8,941 nucleotides of DNA, taken from Phycisphaerae bacterium (GTDB lineage Bacteria > Planctomycetota > Phycisphaerae > UBA1845 > UTPLA1). The position numbers and the translations under genes were made by a program. Position 1 is the first letter of the stretch, and every line of letters starts with the position of its first letter. Shown here piece by piece: positions 1-5,738 of this stretch. The stretch covers positions 1-8,941 of the forward strand of contig JAFGQA010000183.1 of assembly GCA_016935885.1 (NCBI GenBank). Reading direction: 5' to 3'. Under the pieces are notes generated by a model, which saw nothing but the letters and a program-made list of their open reading frames with translations, did not search any database and had not been told where the DNA came from.

Positions 1-24
1 GAAACAACTTAAGCGGTTGATCCG

Positions 25-56
25 CCAAACGGCAAGCCGGCAGGCCGGCCAAGCGG
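25..56. repeat. Imperfect 8-bp tandem repeat (4 units)
   Basis: Four consecutive octamers can be read here: CCAAACGG, CAAGCCGG, CAGGCCGG and CCAAGCGG. The middle two also form a GC-rich inverted repeat with almost no loop (GCCGGC, two bases, GCCGGC). The block starts about 33 bp past the stop codon of the minus-strand zinc-ribbon gene. It could help end transcription, but there is no T-run, so no terminator is called. Confidence 0.4.
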
Positions 57-88
57 CGCAATCGATCATGTTATTTTCGCGCGACGCG

Positions 89-1189
89 TTACGGCGCTGT
101 CGCCGGGCTCGGGGTACCGGTGGGTCGCCTCAACGGTATGAAGACCATCGCGCCGCACTTGGTGCACTTCTGGGCATTCCCGCGGGCCGATTCGGGGATC
201 ACGAGCACGTTGCCGCATTTGGGACATTGGACGGCGACCGTGCTTGCCGGCGAGGTCGACGCAGGCACGCCGCCCTGGCTCGTTGCGTCGGGAGGGCGGG
301 GCGGGGCGGTCTTGTCCGGAACCCGAAAGGCCGTGGCGCACTTGCTACAGTGCACGACATTGCCGCGGGCCGAGCCGGGCAGCCCCAGCGTACTGTGACA
401 CTTCGGACACGCCACCGCGATCGTGCTGCCGGCCTGGGGTGCGACCGTGGGCGGGGCGGACTTCGCCTTGTTTGCTGGCGCTCCGTCGCGTGGGGCGCGT
501 TTCGTTTGGTGCTTCTTGGCCAGATCGCGCATCCGTACCAGGTTCTCCTCGCGTGCGGAGACGGATCGGTGGCCAGCACTCCTGGGCATGGACTGTCCCG
601 TCGCGGCCTCGCAGCAGTGCCGAAAGAGCAACTCGAACTCCCAGCACTGCAACTGCCGCACGTCCTGTTCGGTCTGAGCCTTCAATTTGCCAGTCCTGCC
701 CTGATCATACAGATCGGTGAACAGAAACGGTTCCCACGCCTCGCTCACTTCAAGCATCTGCCTGAATCGGACGAGCAGCGGATCAGGTGTGCCCGCCAGG
801 ATCCGAATGCCGTGTGTCGCCATGGGACCGTAGATAGGGTGCGCGCCGACCTGCTGGAGAAGCGACTTAGCCCGTGCCGCGTCGCCGGTCTGCCGGGCGC
901 AGAGGGCATCGAGGTACGAACGCTCCGTCGGCGGAGCGGCCTGTGCGACCGTGGAGCACTCGTTAGGCCAGCCATTCCATAAGTAGAGCAAGGCCCGCAC
1001 GGCACCGGCCATCGCTTCGTTCGCAATGCGCGAGCGGCCGAACAGCTTGGCGTCGCTAAGCTCGTCGAGCATGGCGGCCGCGTTGCGGTTCGCGCAACTG
1101 GGCCAGTGCAACGGTGGCAGCACCTCCCCGCGCGTCAGGAGCAGGTTGGAAATCTCGGTCGGAAGCTGAGAGGGATCTATATCGAGCAT
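89..1189 (-). CDS. Helical-repeat protein with two C-terminal zinc ribbons
   Basis: Predicted cytoplasmic protein of 366 aa. Residues 1-215 are helix-rich and contain the stretches LYLWNGWPNEC (69-79) and SLLQQVGAHPIYG (109-121). These resemble a TPR-like bacterial domain I recall with a WHGIMHRRE-type core, but the match is from memory and the function is unknown. Residues 216-255 form a charged, Ala/Pro-rich linker. Two near-identical zinc ribbons follow: CPKC 261-264 with CSKC 281-284, and CPKC 322-325 with CTKC 342-345, both CxxC-x16-CxxC with a shared SARGN segment. They are joined by a Pro/Ser/Thr linker. The start MLDIDPSQLP was chosen because the longer open frame upstream runs through the hairpin repeats; no strong Shine-Dalgarno sequence is visible. 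The ribbons probably bind zinc and may mediate protein or nucleic-acid contacts. The next minus-strand gene upstream carries the same ribbon type. Confidence 0.8.
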   Translation of the reverse strand: MLDIDPSQLPTEISNLLLTRGEVLPPLHWPSCANRNAAAMLDELSDAKLFGRSRIANEAMAGAVRALLYLWNGWPNECSTVAQAAPPTERSYLDALCARQTGDAARAKSLLQQVGAHPIYGPMATHGIRILAGTPDPLLVRFRQMLEVSEAWEPFLFTDLYDQGRTGKLKAQTEQDVRQLQCWEFELLFRHCCEAATGQSMPRSAGHRSVSAREENLVRMRDLAKKHQTKRAPRDGAPANKAKSAPPTVAPQAGSTIAVACPKCHSTLGLPGSARGNVVHCSKCATAFRVPDKTAPPRPPDATSQGGVPASTSPASTVAVQCPKCGNVLVIPESARGNAQKCTKCGAMVFIPLRRPTGTPSPATAP

Positions 1190-1279
1190 GGCGTTGGTCC
1201 GGAAGACAGAACGTGTGACTGTCGGTTCGTCACTCAAGAACCATATCGTCCCGGATCGACACTCGCTTCGGTGGGTTTG

Positions 1280-1292
1280 GACAGAGTCTGTC
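1280..1292. promoter_or_regulatory. Palindrome GACAGA-G-TCTGTC, possible operator
   Basis: Two perfect 6-bp half-sites flank a single central base, about 90 bp upstream of the start of the minus-strand zinc-ribbon gene. On that strand a TTGACT lies at 1312-1307, and the palindrome covers the place where its -10 would fall (the hexamer there, AGACTC, is poor). Operator function is inference from position and symmetry only. Confidence 0.25.
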
Positions 1293-1412
1293 GAATCAGA
1301 GTGAGGAGTCAAATTATCGGGCGACGTCCGATCAGGAACGCGAGGGATGGGATGGAAGTCGGCAAAATGGGTCCGTGACAGTTGCGGCGGCTCGCGAATG
1401 AGCGAGGATCCT

Positions 1413-1435
1413 TTCCCGCACCTCAACACAAAGGG
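1413..1435 (+). repeat. 23-bp direct repeat, copy 1
   Basis: This 23-bp string begins TTCCCGCACCTC and ends CACAAAGGG. It recurs without change at 1485-1507. It follows an imperfect hairpin (GCGAGGA 1402-1408, loop TCCT, TTCCCGC 1413-1419) of the same design as the perfect hairpins nearby. Confidence 0.85.
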
Positions 1436-1441
1436 ACTGCT

Positions 1442-1465
1442 GGTGCGAGAAGCCTTTCTCGCACC
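1442..1465. repeat. Hairpin, 10-bp perfect stem, 4-nt loop
   Basis: Arms are GGTGCGAGAA (1442-1451) and TTCTCGCACC (1456-1465), with loop GCCT. Exactly the same stem, with loop AGGA, opens the second array at 5504-5527. Confidence 0.8.
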
Positions 1466-1473
1466 TGTTGTTG

Positions 1474-1491
1474 GCGGGAATCCCTTCCCGC
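1474..1491. repeat. Hairpin, 7-bp perfect stem, 4-nt loop
   Basis: Arms are GCGGGAA (1474-1480) and TTCCCGC (1485-1491), with loop TCCC. Compared with the neighbouring stems, the fourth pair from the loop is G-C instead of A-T, changed on both arms. Confidence 0.75.
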
Positions 1492-1507
1492 ACCTCAACA
1501 CAAAGGG
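1485..1507 (+). repeat. 23-bp direct repeat, copy 2
   Basis: Identical to 1413-1435, 72 bp away. Its first seven bases form the right arm of the hairpin at 1474-1491, and its last two begin the hairpin at 1506-1527. The hairpins and the direct repeat are therefore interlocked parts of one unit. Confidence 0.85.
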
Positions 1508-1527
1508 CCGAGAAAGGATTCTCGGCC
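1506..1527. repeat. Hairpin, 9-bp perfect stem, 4-nt loop
   Basis: Arms are GGCCGAGAA (1506-1514) and TTCTCGGCC (1519-1527), with loop AGGA. The seventh and eighth pairs from the loop differ from the 1442 hairpin on both arms, so pairing is kept. Confidence 0.8.
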
Positions 1528-1560
1528 GAGCGTCGCGAAAGGATTCTCGGCCAAGCGTCG
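1512..1560 (+). repeat. 24-bp repeat, two copies with 1 mismatch
   Basis: The copies at 1512-1535 and 1537-1560 differ only at one base (GGCCGAGC versus GGCCAAGC). Each contains a 16-bp core, GGATTCTCGGCCGAGC or GGATTCTCGGCCAAGC. These are close relatives of GGATTCTCGCACCAGC, the unit of the array at 5515-5676. Confidence 0.85.
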
Positions 1561-1744
1561 CCCCGAGCGCGAGCGAGTGGGTCTGTCTGCCGACAGGCAG
1601 GTCTGAAAGCCAACGGTCCACCCACGAAGACCCCGCGCTTGGGGCTCGGTTCCACCCCAGCCTGAACTGTCATGGACCCCGGCGAATCTCCCCGTCATCC
1701 ACGCGGCACGCCATCATCGCGCTACGCCACTCCTGCTGGGCCCG

Positions 1745-2518
1745 TCACAAGACCCAGTGCAATACGAAGAACGCACCCGCCGCAACCGCCCCCAGGATGA
1801 TCGCCGCAATGGACATGTTGCGACCGGAATCGGACGATTTGGGTCTTTCAGTCCGCATCAGCGCGGCGATGCCCAGGCCCGCGCCGACCAGCCCGATGAC
1901 AGGCTGACACGGGCAGGACAAGACGCCGAGGATCGCGACCGTCAACGCCGCGGTGGCCAAGCTGTTGCTCACCGGCCCCGCGCGTCCGATGGACGATGCG
2001 CCTTCCATGGTGAACGGGATCCCACACGCGCTGCACACATTGGCGTCAACGGGCATGTCCCGCCTGCACCGCGGACAAACGACAACCTGCTCCCCCGTGT
2101 CGAGCCGGCGGATGGTCGGGGCCTTGCCGCCGGCGGTGGCGTAAGCGTGCATGGGGGTCGGAAGCTGCCCATCGTCCGCGACCATCGCCGGCCCGGTCGC
2201 CAGCCCGGTCCGAGGATCGACGTTTGGCACCGTGAACAGGGCGCCACAGGTTGGACAACACCCGGGCTGACCGCAAAGATTCGACCTCGCCTCAAGAACC
2301 GAGTCACACCGCTGGCAGGTAAACGTAAACCTCACCATCGTCAGCGGATGCATCCTGCTTGGCGAGGGTGCTGGCGTCGCGATGGGAATGGCCTGGGCCC
2401 CCTCGGCCGGCACGGTGAAGTGCTTGGCACAGTGGGGGCACGAGACGATCGTCCCGACAAGCTCGTCAGCGATCGTCACCGTCTTACGGCACGATGGACA
2501 GTTCATCACGAACGACAT
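1745..2518 (-). CDS. Triple zinc-ribbon membrane protein, DUF4190-like tail
   Basis: Predicted 257-aa protein. Ribbon 1 has Cys 7/10 and 27/30, and ribbon 2 has Cys 68/71 and 88/91; both are CxxC-x16-CxxC, the spacing also used in the neighbouring zinc-ribbon gene. Ribbon 3 (Cys 148/151 and 162/165) is shorter, CxxC-x10-CxxC, of the general double-zinc-ribbon kind. Two hydrophobic helices follow, about 187-221 and 235-254, separated by a short charged loop with a GRNMSIAAIILG pattern typical of DUF4190-like tails. The N-terminal ribbons are probably cytoplasmic with the C-terminus in the membrane. The start MSFVMNCPSC was taken because the first ribbon begins at once and a GGGGTG lies just upstream; an alternative ATG four codons later (2506) is possible. 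The molecular function is unknown. Confidence 0.82.
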   Translation of the reverse strand: MSFVMNCPSCRKTVTIADELVGTIVSCPHCAKHFTVPAEGAQAIPIATPAPSPSRMHPLTMVRFTFTCQRCDSVLEARSNLCGQPGCCPTCGALFTVPNVDPRTGLATGPAMVADDGQLPTPMHAYATAGGKAPTIRRLDTGEQVVVCPRCRRDMPVDANVCSACGIPFTMEGASSIGRAGPVSNSLATAALTVAILGVLSCPCQPVIGLVGAGLGIAALMRTERPKSSDSGRNMSIAAIILGAVAAGAFFVLHWVL

Positions 2519-2622
2519 CGCACCCCATGATAGCAGATCGCGTCCAGCAGACGAGACGCCAGTGCCGCAGAAGCCTTGATGGCCAGCGGAGAGGATGCAG
2601 CCAGACAATCGAAAGGCCAAGA

Positions 2623-2634
2623 AAGGCCGGCCTT
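2623..2634. repeat. 12-bp perfect palindrome AAGGCCGGCCTT
   Basis: Self-complementary 12-mer in the short spacer between the lipoprotein and the triple-ribbon gene. It is preceded by a second GAAAGGCC. No T-run is adjacent, so a terminator is not claimed. Confidence 0.45.
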
Positions 2635-2685
2635 GAGACGAGAGGCCACCCCGCCCGGCCACGGAAGCGCGCCGGCCAGCAGCCA

Positions 2686-2706
2686 AGAGCTAAGAGCTAA
2701 CAGCTA
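2686..2706. repeat. 7-bp tandem repeat, three units
   Basis: AGAGCTA, AGAGCTA and ACAGCTA run head to tail, ending 4 bp past the lipoprotein stop codon on the minus strand. It is a small microsatellite with no visible coding role. Confidence 0.6.
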
Positions 2707-2710
2707 CTGG

Positions 2711-3016
2711 TCAGTTCAGGATAGCCCCGATGGATGGGTCGAGACTGGTCGGAGGCGATGGCGCTGCCGTCGGCGATTGGCTACCGCCGCCATCATCACC
2801 GGTAGCGTCGGCACCCAACAACGCGTTGATCCACGCTTGAACGATCCCGAAGGGGTTCAGGAGGCCGGGGGTCCCGGCGAAGCCGAGGGGCACAACCAAG
2901 TTCACGTTGAGGTTGCTGCGGAAGAAGTTCGTCGGCTCGCAGCCGACGGCCAGCGATGAGCAGACAAGGATGACGACGAGTGCCCAAGCGGTGATCGGTC
3001 GGCCTTTGCGTGTCAT
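2711..3016 (-). CDS. Small putative lipoprotein
   Basis: Predicted 101-aa exported protein. The N-terminus is a classic signal peptide: basic MTRKGR, a hydrophobic core at residues 8-24, then LAVGC with the likely lipidated Cys at 26. The residue at -3 is Ala rather than the usual Leu, so the lipobox is acceptable but not ideal. The mature part has a hydrophobic middle (about residues 38-67, NLVVPLGFAGTPGLLNPFG), then a Gly/Asp- and Pro/Ser-rich tail. The start is well supported: GAGGA sits five bases before the ATG. The gene lies between a dehydrogenase and a zinc-ribbon gene with spacers on both sides, so the context gives no role. I do not recognise the family. The preceding 220-bp spacer (3017-3236) shows no gene and no clear promoter. 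Confidence 0.72.
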   Translation of the reverse strand: MTRKGRPITAWALVVILVCSSLAVGCEPTNFFRSNLNVNLVVPLGFAGTPGLLNPFGIVQAWINALLGADATGDDGGGSQSPTAAPSPPTSLDPSIGAILN

Positions 3017-3236
3017 GGCGGTCCTCGGTGCGGCGAGACGCTCTACGTGTTTTTCGGTCCTCCTCGCCTGGAACGTGAGTACGAAAGCCGAAACCAGGAA
3101 AACCGAGGCCGGGGAGCCCCGAATCCTCCATGGGCAAGGCCAATGCGCTCGCGTGATCTCCGCTTCCGGCTATCTGGATTCCTGGCCCTGCCTTCGTGCC
3201 AGTGCAGCCCTGACCGGAGCACTCAGGATTCGTGGA

Positions 3237-4490
3237 TCAGGGCTCGAAGGCGGCCTTGACGATGGGATGGCGGCCGCGGTTGAGGAGGTGCGCGAACGCT
3301 CGGCCGTAATCGGCCAGCTTGAATCGGGTGACCGGGATGACGGACAACTTGAGCCGATCGGATTGCAGCCAGTCGAAGATCAAGTCATACGTGTGCAGCT
3401 TCTTGCCGTCACACGTCTCGATCTGGCGACCATTGGCCCCGATGACGGACAGCTCCTCGAACCAGATCGAGGTGGTATCCAGCAGCGTGATGCCGCTGGT
3501 GCCGACGGCCACGACAGTCCCGCGGCTTCCGGTCCACTTGATCGCGTCGGTGAGGCCGATGCCCGTACCGGTGCAATCGAACGTCAGATCAAACCCGCCG
3601 ATCAGGGCTTGGTTGCCGAATCTCCCGGCGAGCCGTTTGCCGCGGACTTGTCGGGCAACGGCGTCATAGCGGTCGGCCATACTCGTGCGGCGGAGCCGGC
3701 GGTGGCGGGGAGGGGGTCGCAGGACATTCGTAGCCCCCAGGCGCGCGGCCAGATCAGCCTGAAAGGCGTGTCTTGCGATCAGGGTGATGTCGTTGTCATG
3801 GCCCAGGGCGCGGATCGAAGCGACGATGCCCAAGGCGATGATGCCCGAGCCGTGGACCAGGATCGATTCGCCTGGGAGTGGCCGACGTCGCAGGACCGCG
3901 TGTGCGGCGGAGGCGACGGGGTCCACAAGGATGGCCACATCGTCGGCGACGGCATCGGGCACGGCATGGAGTTGGGACTGGTGTGCCACGAAGTACTGGG
4001 CCCAGCTTCCGCCGGTCAGCGTGTTGAGACCGATCAGTGCCCGCGGTGGCAGACGATCGTCGCCAGCGTGCTGGCACAGCGTGCTCCGCCCGGCGGCGCA
4101 CTCGGGGCACGGCGGATGGATGCCGCGCCCGCGACAGCCTATGGCCGGCTCGACGCAGACGCGTTGGCCGCGGCGCCAGTCGGTCACGTCCGATCCGATC
4201 TGGTCGATCACCGCCACGTTCTCGTGTCCGAGAACGGCGGGGAAGCGGGAGAAGGCTTGTAAGATCGTGGCCGGGTGGCCGCGTTGCGCGACGAGCGCCA
4301 GGTCGGTCCCGCAGATCCCGCCGAGGATGGTCTTCAGTCGAACCCAATCGGTGCCTGGAAGCTCCGGGATCGGCCTGTCAACGAGGCGGAGCGGCGCGAC
4401 GGCCCCGTAGTACACGCGCTTCCAAGCAAGGCCGACCGCCTTGCAGAACGCCCAGCGAACCGGAGCCACGCTGTAAACAAGGGCCTTCAT
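3237..4490 (-). CDS. Zinc-dependent medium-chain dehydrogenase
   Basis: Predicted 417-aa cytosolic oxidoreductase of the alcohol/threonine/sorbitol dehydrogenase (MDR) superfamily, expected to oxidise an alcohol or polyol with NAD(P). Catalytic-zinc residues are visible: Cys 60 in GGICGTD, and His 89 and Glu 90 in GHEN. The structural-zinc loop has Cys 119, 128, 131 and 139. The DPVASAAHAV segment (190-199) matches the region of the last catalytic ligand. The Rossmann fingerprint is HGSGIIALG (213-221), where the third Gly of GxGxxG is Ala. A long N-terminal extension (about 30 residues before RLVDRPIPEL) and an Arg-rich insert near RPPPRHRRLRRTS lengthen it beyond the usual 340-360 aa. The start MKALVYSV is the family-like beginning; the open frame upstream crosses repeats. 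No Shine-Dalgarno sequence is obvious. The substrate cannot be predicted. Confidence 0.9.
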   Translation of the reverse strand: MKALVYSVAPVRWAFCKAVGLAWKRVYYGAVAPLRLVDRPIPELPGTDWVRLKTILGGICGTDLALVAQRGHPATILQAFSRFPAVLGHENVAVIDQIGSDVTDWRRGQRVCVEPAIGCRGRGIHPPCPECAAGRSTLCQHAGDDRLPPRALIGLNTLTGGSWAQYFVAHQSQLHAVPDAVADDVAILVDPVASAAHAVLRRRPLPGESILVHGSGIIALGIVASIRALGHDNDITLIARHAFQADLAARLGATNVLRPPPRHRRLRRTSMADRYDAVARQVRGKRLAGRFGNQALIGGFDLTFDCTGTGIGLTDAIKWTGSRGTVVAVGTSGITLLDTTSIWFEELSVIGANGRQIETCDGKKLHTYDLIFDWLQSDRLKLSVIPVTRFKLADYGRAFAHLLNRGRHPIVKAAFEP

Positions 4491-4514
4491 GGCGAAAGAC
4501 AGGATACTCGAAAC

Positions 4515-4558
4515 CGCGCCAGGGCTCTGCGCGAAGACGTCCCGGGCACGTCTGGCCG
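4515..4558. repeat. Imperfect direct repeat, copy 1
   Basis: This copy contains a 15-mer, GGGCTCTGCGCGAAG, and an 18-mer, CCCGGGCACGTCTGGCCG, separated by 4 bp. Both blocks recur with the same spacing at 4690-4734. The arms GCCAGGG (4518-4524) and CCCGGGC (4541-4547) could pair with one mismatch. The copy lies just upstream of the dehydrogenase start. Confidence 0.85.
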
Positions 4559-4565
4559 GCGAATC

Positions 4566-4584
4566 GGGTCCATGACAGTTTAGG
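4566..4584. repeat. Third copy of the 19-bp repeat-island end
   Basis: GGGTCCATGACAGTTTAGG differs by one base from the right end of the repeat island at 1661-1679 (minus-strand reading). It lies about 76 bp upstream of the dehydrogenase start, inside the first of several palindromic repeats in this spacer. No partner copy in inverted orientation was found nearby, so it is a solo end. Confidence 0.75.
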
Positions 4585-4614
4585 CGGCAATGCGCCGAAG
4601 TACCCAACTGGTGC

Positions 4615-4637
4615 CACTGGCGGCTTGTCCGCCAGTG
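4615..4637. repeat. Hairpin, 9-bp perfect stem, 5-nt loop
   Basis: Arms are CACTGGCGG (4615-4623) and CCGCCAGTG (4629-4637), with loop CTTGT. I recall very similar sequences dispersed in planctomycete genomes, but cannot verify that here. No T-run follows on either strand. Confidence 0.7.
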
Positions 4638-4648
4638 CCTCAACGGAG

Positions 4649-4667
4649 AGTGTCCTACACGGACACT
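4649..4667. repeat. Hairpin, 7-bp perfect stem, 5-nt loop
   Basis: Arms are AGTGTCC (4649-4655) and GGACACT (4661-4667), with loop TACAC. It follows the previous hairpin after 11 bp, so the two form a paired palindromic element. Confidence 0.65.
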
Positions 4668-4689
4668 GGCAGGCAGGCTGCTAGTGCCA

Positions 4690-4734
4690 CGCGCCCGGGG
4701 CTCTGCGCGAAGGAACCCCGGGCACGTCTGGCCG
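4690..4734. repeat. Imperfect direct repeat, copy 2, with 8-bp GC hairpin
   Basis: This is the second copy of the 4515-4558 element. Here the arms pair perfectly: GCCCGGGG (4693-4700) and CCCCGGGC (4716-4723) around a 15-nt loop. The rest of the 4491-4879 spacer contains a small CCGGCC-TT-GGCCGG hairpin at 4747-4760 and a 6-bp stem at 4827-4845 just past the next gene's stop. No gene is seen there. Confidence 0.8.
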
Positions 4735-4879
4735 TCAAGAAGCCCGCCGGCCTTGGCCGGGGGGCGGTCGCGAGACCAGCAGTCTGTACCAGTGTGGAAT
4801 GCTTGGCCAGCCCGCTTTGCGCGCCGCTGAGGCGGTAATCCTCAGGAGAGCCGCTGGGATTGACCGAGATGGTGCGTCA

Positions 4880-5332
4880 TCAGCCCGCGCTGACGCGGAC
4901 GTGATCCTTTGGAATGCCATGCGTGGCGCGCAGGTCGCCTATCAGACGAGTGAGTGTCCTGGTCTGGGCAGTCGTCAATCGAACGTCGGGCGATTTGCAG
5001 GTTATCAGGATTTGGATCGTGCCGGCGGAGTGTGGGTCGTGCGTTGCCTGTTTCCAGGCGCTGCTTTGGAACAATCGCCCCGTTTCCGCGATCCGGTAGT
5101 GAAAGAAACCCCTCGGACGATCGGCGTCCTGCGTACGCACGGCGATCTCGTTCCACACCTTCGCCGCCGGGGCCACCGGGGCTGACGTCCGACCACGCAG
5201 GGACGTGAGCGGCGTCACCGGGGAGAGCTTCCCCACCCAGAAAAGGAGGAAGGTGCCGCTCGTCATCGACAGAACCAACACGATCAGCGTCTTGTAGTGC
5301 CGGTGTTGATGTCGAGCACTGGTTGACGGCAT
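4880..5332 (-). CDS. Membrane-anchored, degenerate amidase-2/PGRP-like protein
   Basis: Predicted 150-aa protein with a His/Arg-rich N-terminus and one membrane helix at about residues 15-33, placing the rest outside the cytoplasm. From Trp 60 onward, the order W-x2-IAV, GFFHYRI (75-81), SAWKQ (91-95), GTIQILI (104-110), TTAQTRTLTRLI (120-131) and HGIP (138-141) follows the layout of peptidoglycan amidase-2/PGRP domains. The zinc-binding IHHS motif is replaced by VRTQ (65-68), and the protein stops just where the C-terminal H-x-D motif would come. If the assignment is right, it would not cleave peptidoglycan and might only bind it. Neither other frame downstream restores the motif. The start is supported by GGTGAGGA four bases before the ATG. 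The family call is tentative; the reading frame itself is fairly secure. Confidence 0.6.
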   Translation of the reverse strand: MPSTSARHQHRHYKTLIVLVLSMTSGTFLLFWVGKLSPVTPLTSLRGRTSAPVAPAAKVWNEIAVRTQDADRPRGFFHYRIAETGRLFQSSAWKQATHDPHSAGTIQILITCKSPDVRLTTAQTRTLTRLIGDLRATHGIPKDHVRVSAG

Positions 5333-5503
5333 GAGATCCTCACCGCGCGATCGACGGCATCCCTACCGATGACGTTCCCACCAGAAAGATGTTCTCTAAA
5401 TCATGTATCGGCGATTGGCAATGCTCTGGATCGGCCTTTTCCAGAAAGTTTGCTGTCAGTGCTGCGACGGCCTGCGACGGACGAAAGATTCGCGCCGGAA
5501 GTG

Positions 5504-5527
5504 GGTGCGAGAAAGGATTCTCGCACC
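5504..5527. repeat. Hairpin, 10-bp perfect stem, head of 16-bp array
   Basis: Arms are GGTGCGAGAA (5504-5513) and TTCTCGCACC (5518-5527), with loop AGGA. The stem is identical to 1442-1465. The right arm is part of the first tandem unit, so the left arm could also pair with any later unit in the array. Confidence 0.8.
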
Positions 5528-5676
5528 AGCGGATTCTCGCACCAGCGGATTCTCGCACCAGCGGATTCTCGCACCAGCGGATTCTCGCACCAGCGGATTC
5601 TCGCACCAGCGGGAAAGGATTCTCGCGCCAGCGGGGAAGGATTCTCGCACCAGCAGGGAAGGATTCTCGCACCAGC
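5515..5676. repeat. Minisatellite of a 16-bp unit, nine copies
   Basis: Six exact head-to-tail copies of GGATTCTCGCACCAGC occupy 5515-5610. Three more follow at 5617, 5639 and 5661, each preceded by a 6-bp purine spacer (GGGAAA, GGGGAA, AGGGAA); the 5617 copy has one change (CGCGCC). Because 16 is not a multiple of three, both strands stay open by chance and give repetitive peptides; no gene is claimed. The array fills much of the 5333-5738 spacer between the PGRP-like gene and the methyltransferase. The remainder of that spacer shows nothing recognisable. It is not a CRISPR array: the unit is too short and there are no unique spacers. Confidence 0.95.
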
Positions 5677-5738
5677 GGTGATCGGGCGTTTGCAGTTGGC
5701 CGGCTTATGAGTGTGGAACCGATGTTTCTTATCGGCGG

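Larger units (their letters stand above)
1369..1679. repeat. Repeat island bracketed by 19-bp inverted repeats
   Basis: The left end at 1369-1387 reads GGGTCCGTGACAGTTGCGG. The right end at 1661-1679, read on the minus strand, is GGGTCCATGACAGTTCAGG; 16 of 19 bases agree. Between them lie the hairpin and tandem repeats listed separately, and no plausible gene. The arrangement resembles a small non-autonomous mobile element, but the flanks show no target-site duplication, so mobility is inference. A third copy of the 19-mer lies at 4566-4584. The rest of the 1190-1744 spacer shows nothing else I can name apart from the palindrome at 1280. Confidence 0.45.

Noticed and set aside
17..982. Long plus-strand open frame opposite the two-ribbon gene
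   Set aside because: It is antisense to a protein with clear zinc ribbons. Its own product is Arg/Gly-rich without domains, as expected of a high-GC shadow frame.
1190..1621. Upstream extension of the two-ribbon gene by 144 codons
   Set aside because: The open frame runs through the hairpin and direct repeats and gives repetitive peptide (FVLRCGKG twice). The protein-like part begins at MLDIDPSQLP.
2907..4262. 451-codon plus-strand open frame opposite the dehydrogenase
   Set aside because: The dehydrogenase on the minus strand has complete zinc motifs; the opposite frame has no recognisable domain.
4827..4845. Terminator after the PGRP-like gene
   Set aside because: Only a 6-bp stem with a 7-nt loop and no T-run on the minus strand.
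5515..5676. Possible CRISPR array
   Set aside because: The unit is 16 bp, copies are directly adjacent or separated by near-identical 6-bp spacers, and there are no cas genes.
5340..5710. Open frames on both strands across the 16-bp array, giving RILAPADSRTSGFSHQ-type peptides
   Set aside because: The peptide is only the 16-bp unit read in three phases. There is no start signal or non-repetitive domain.
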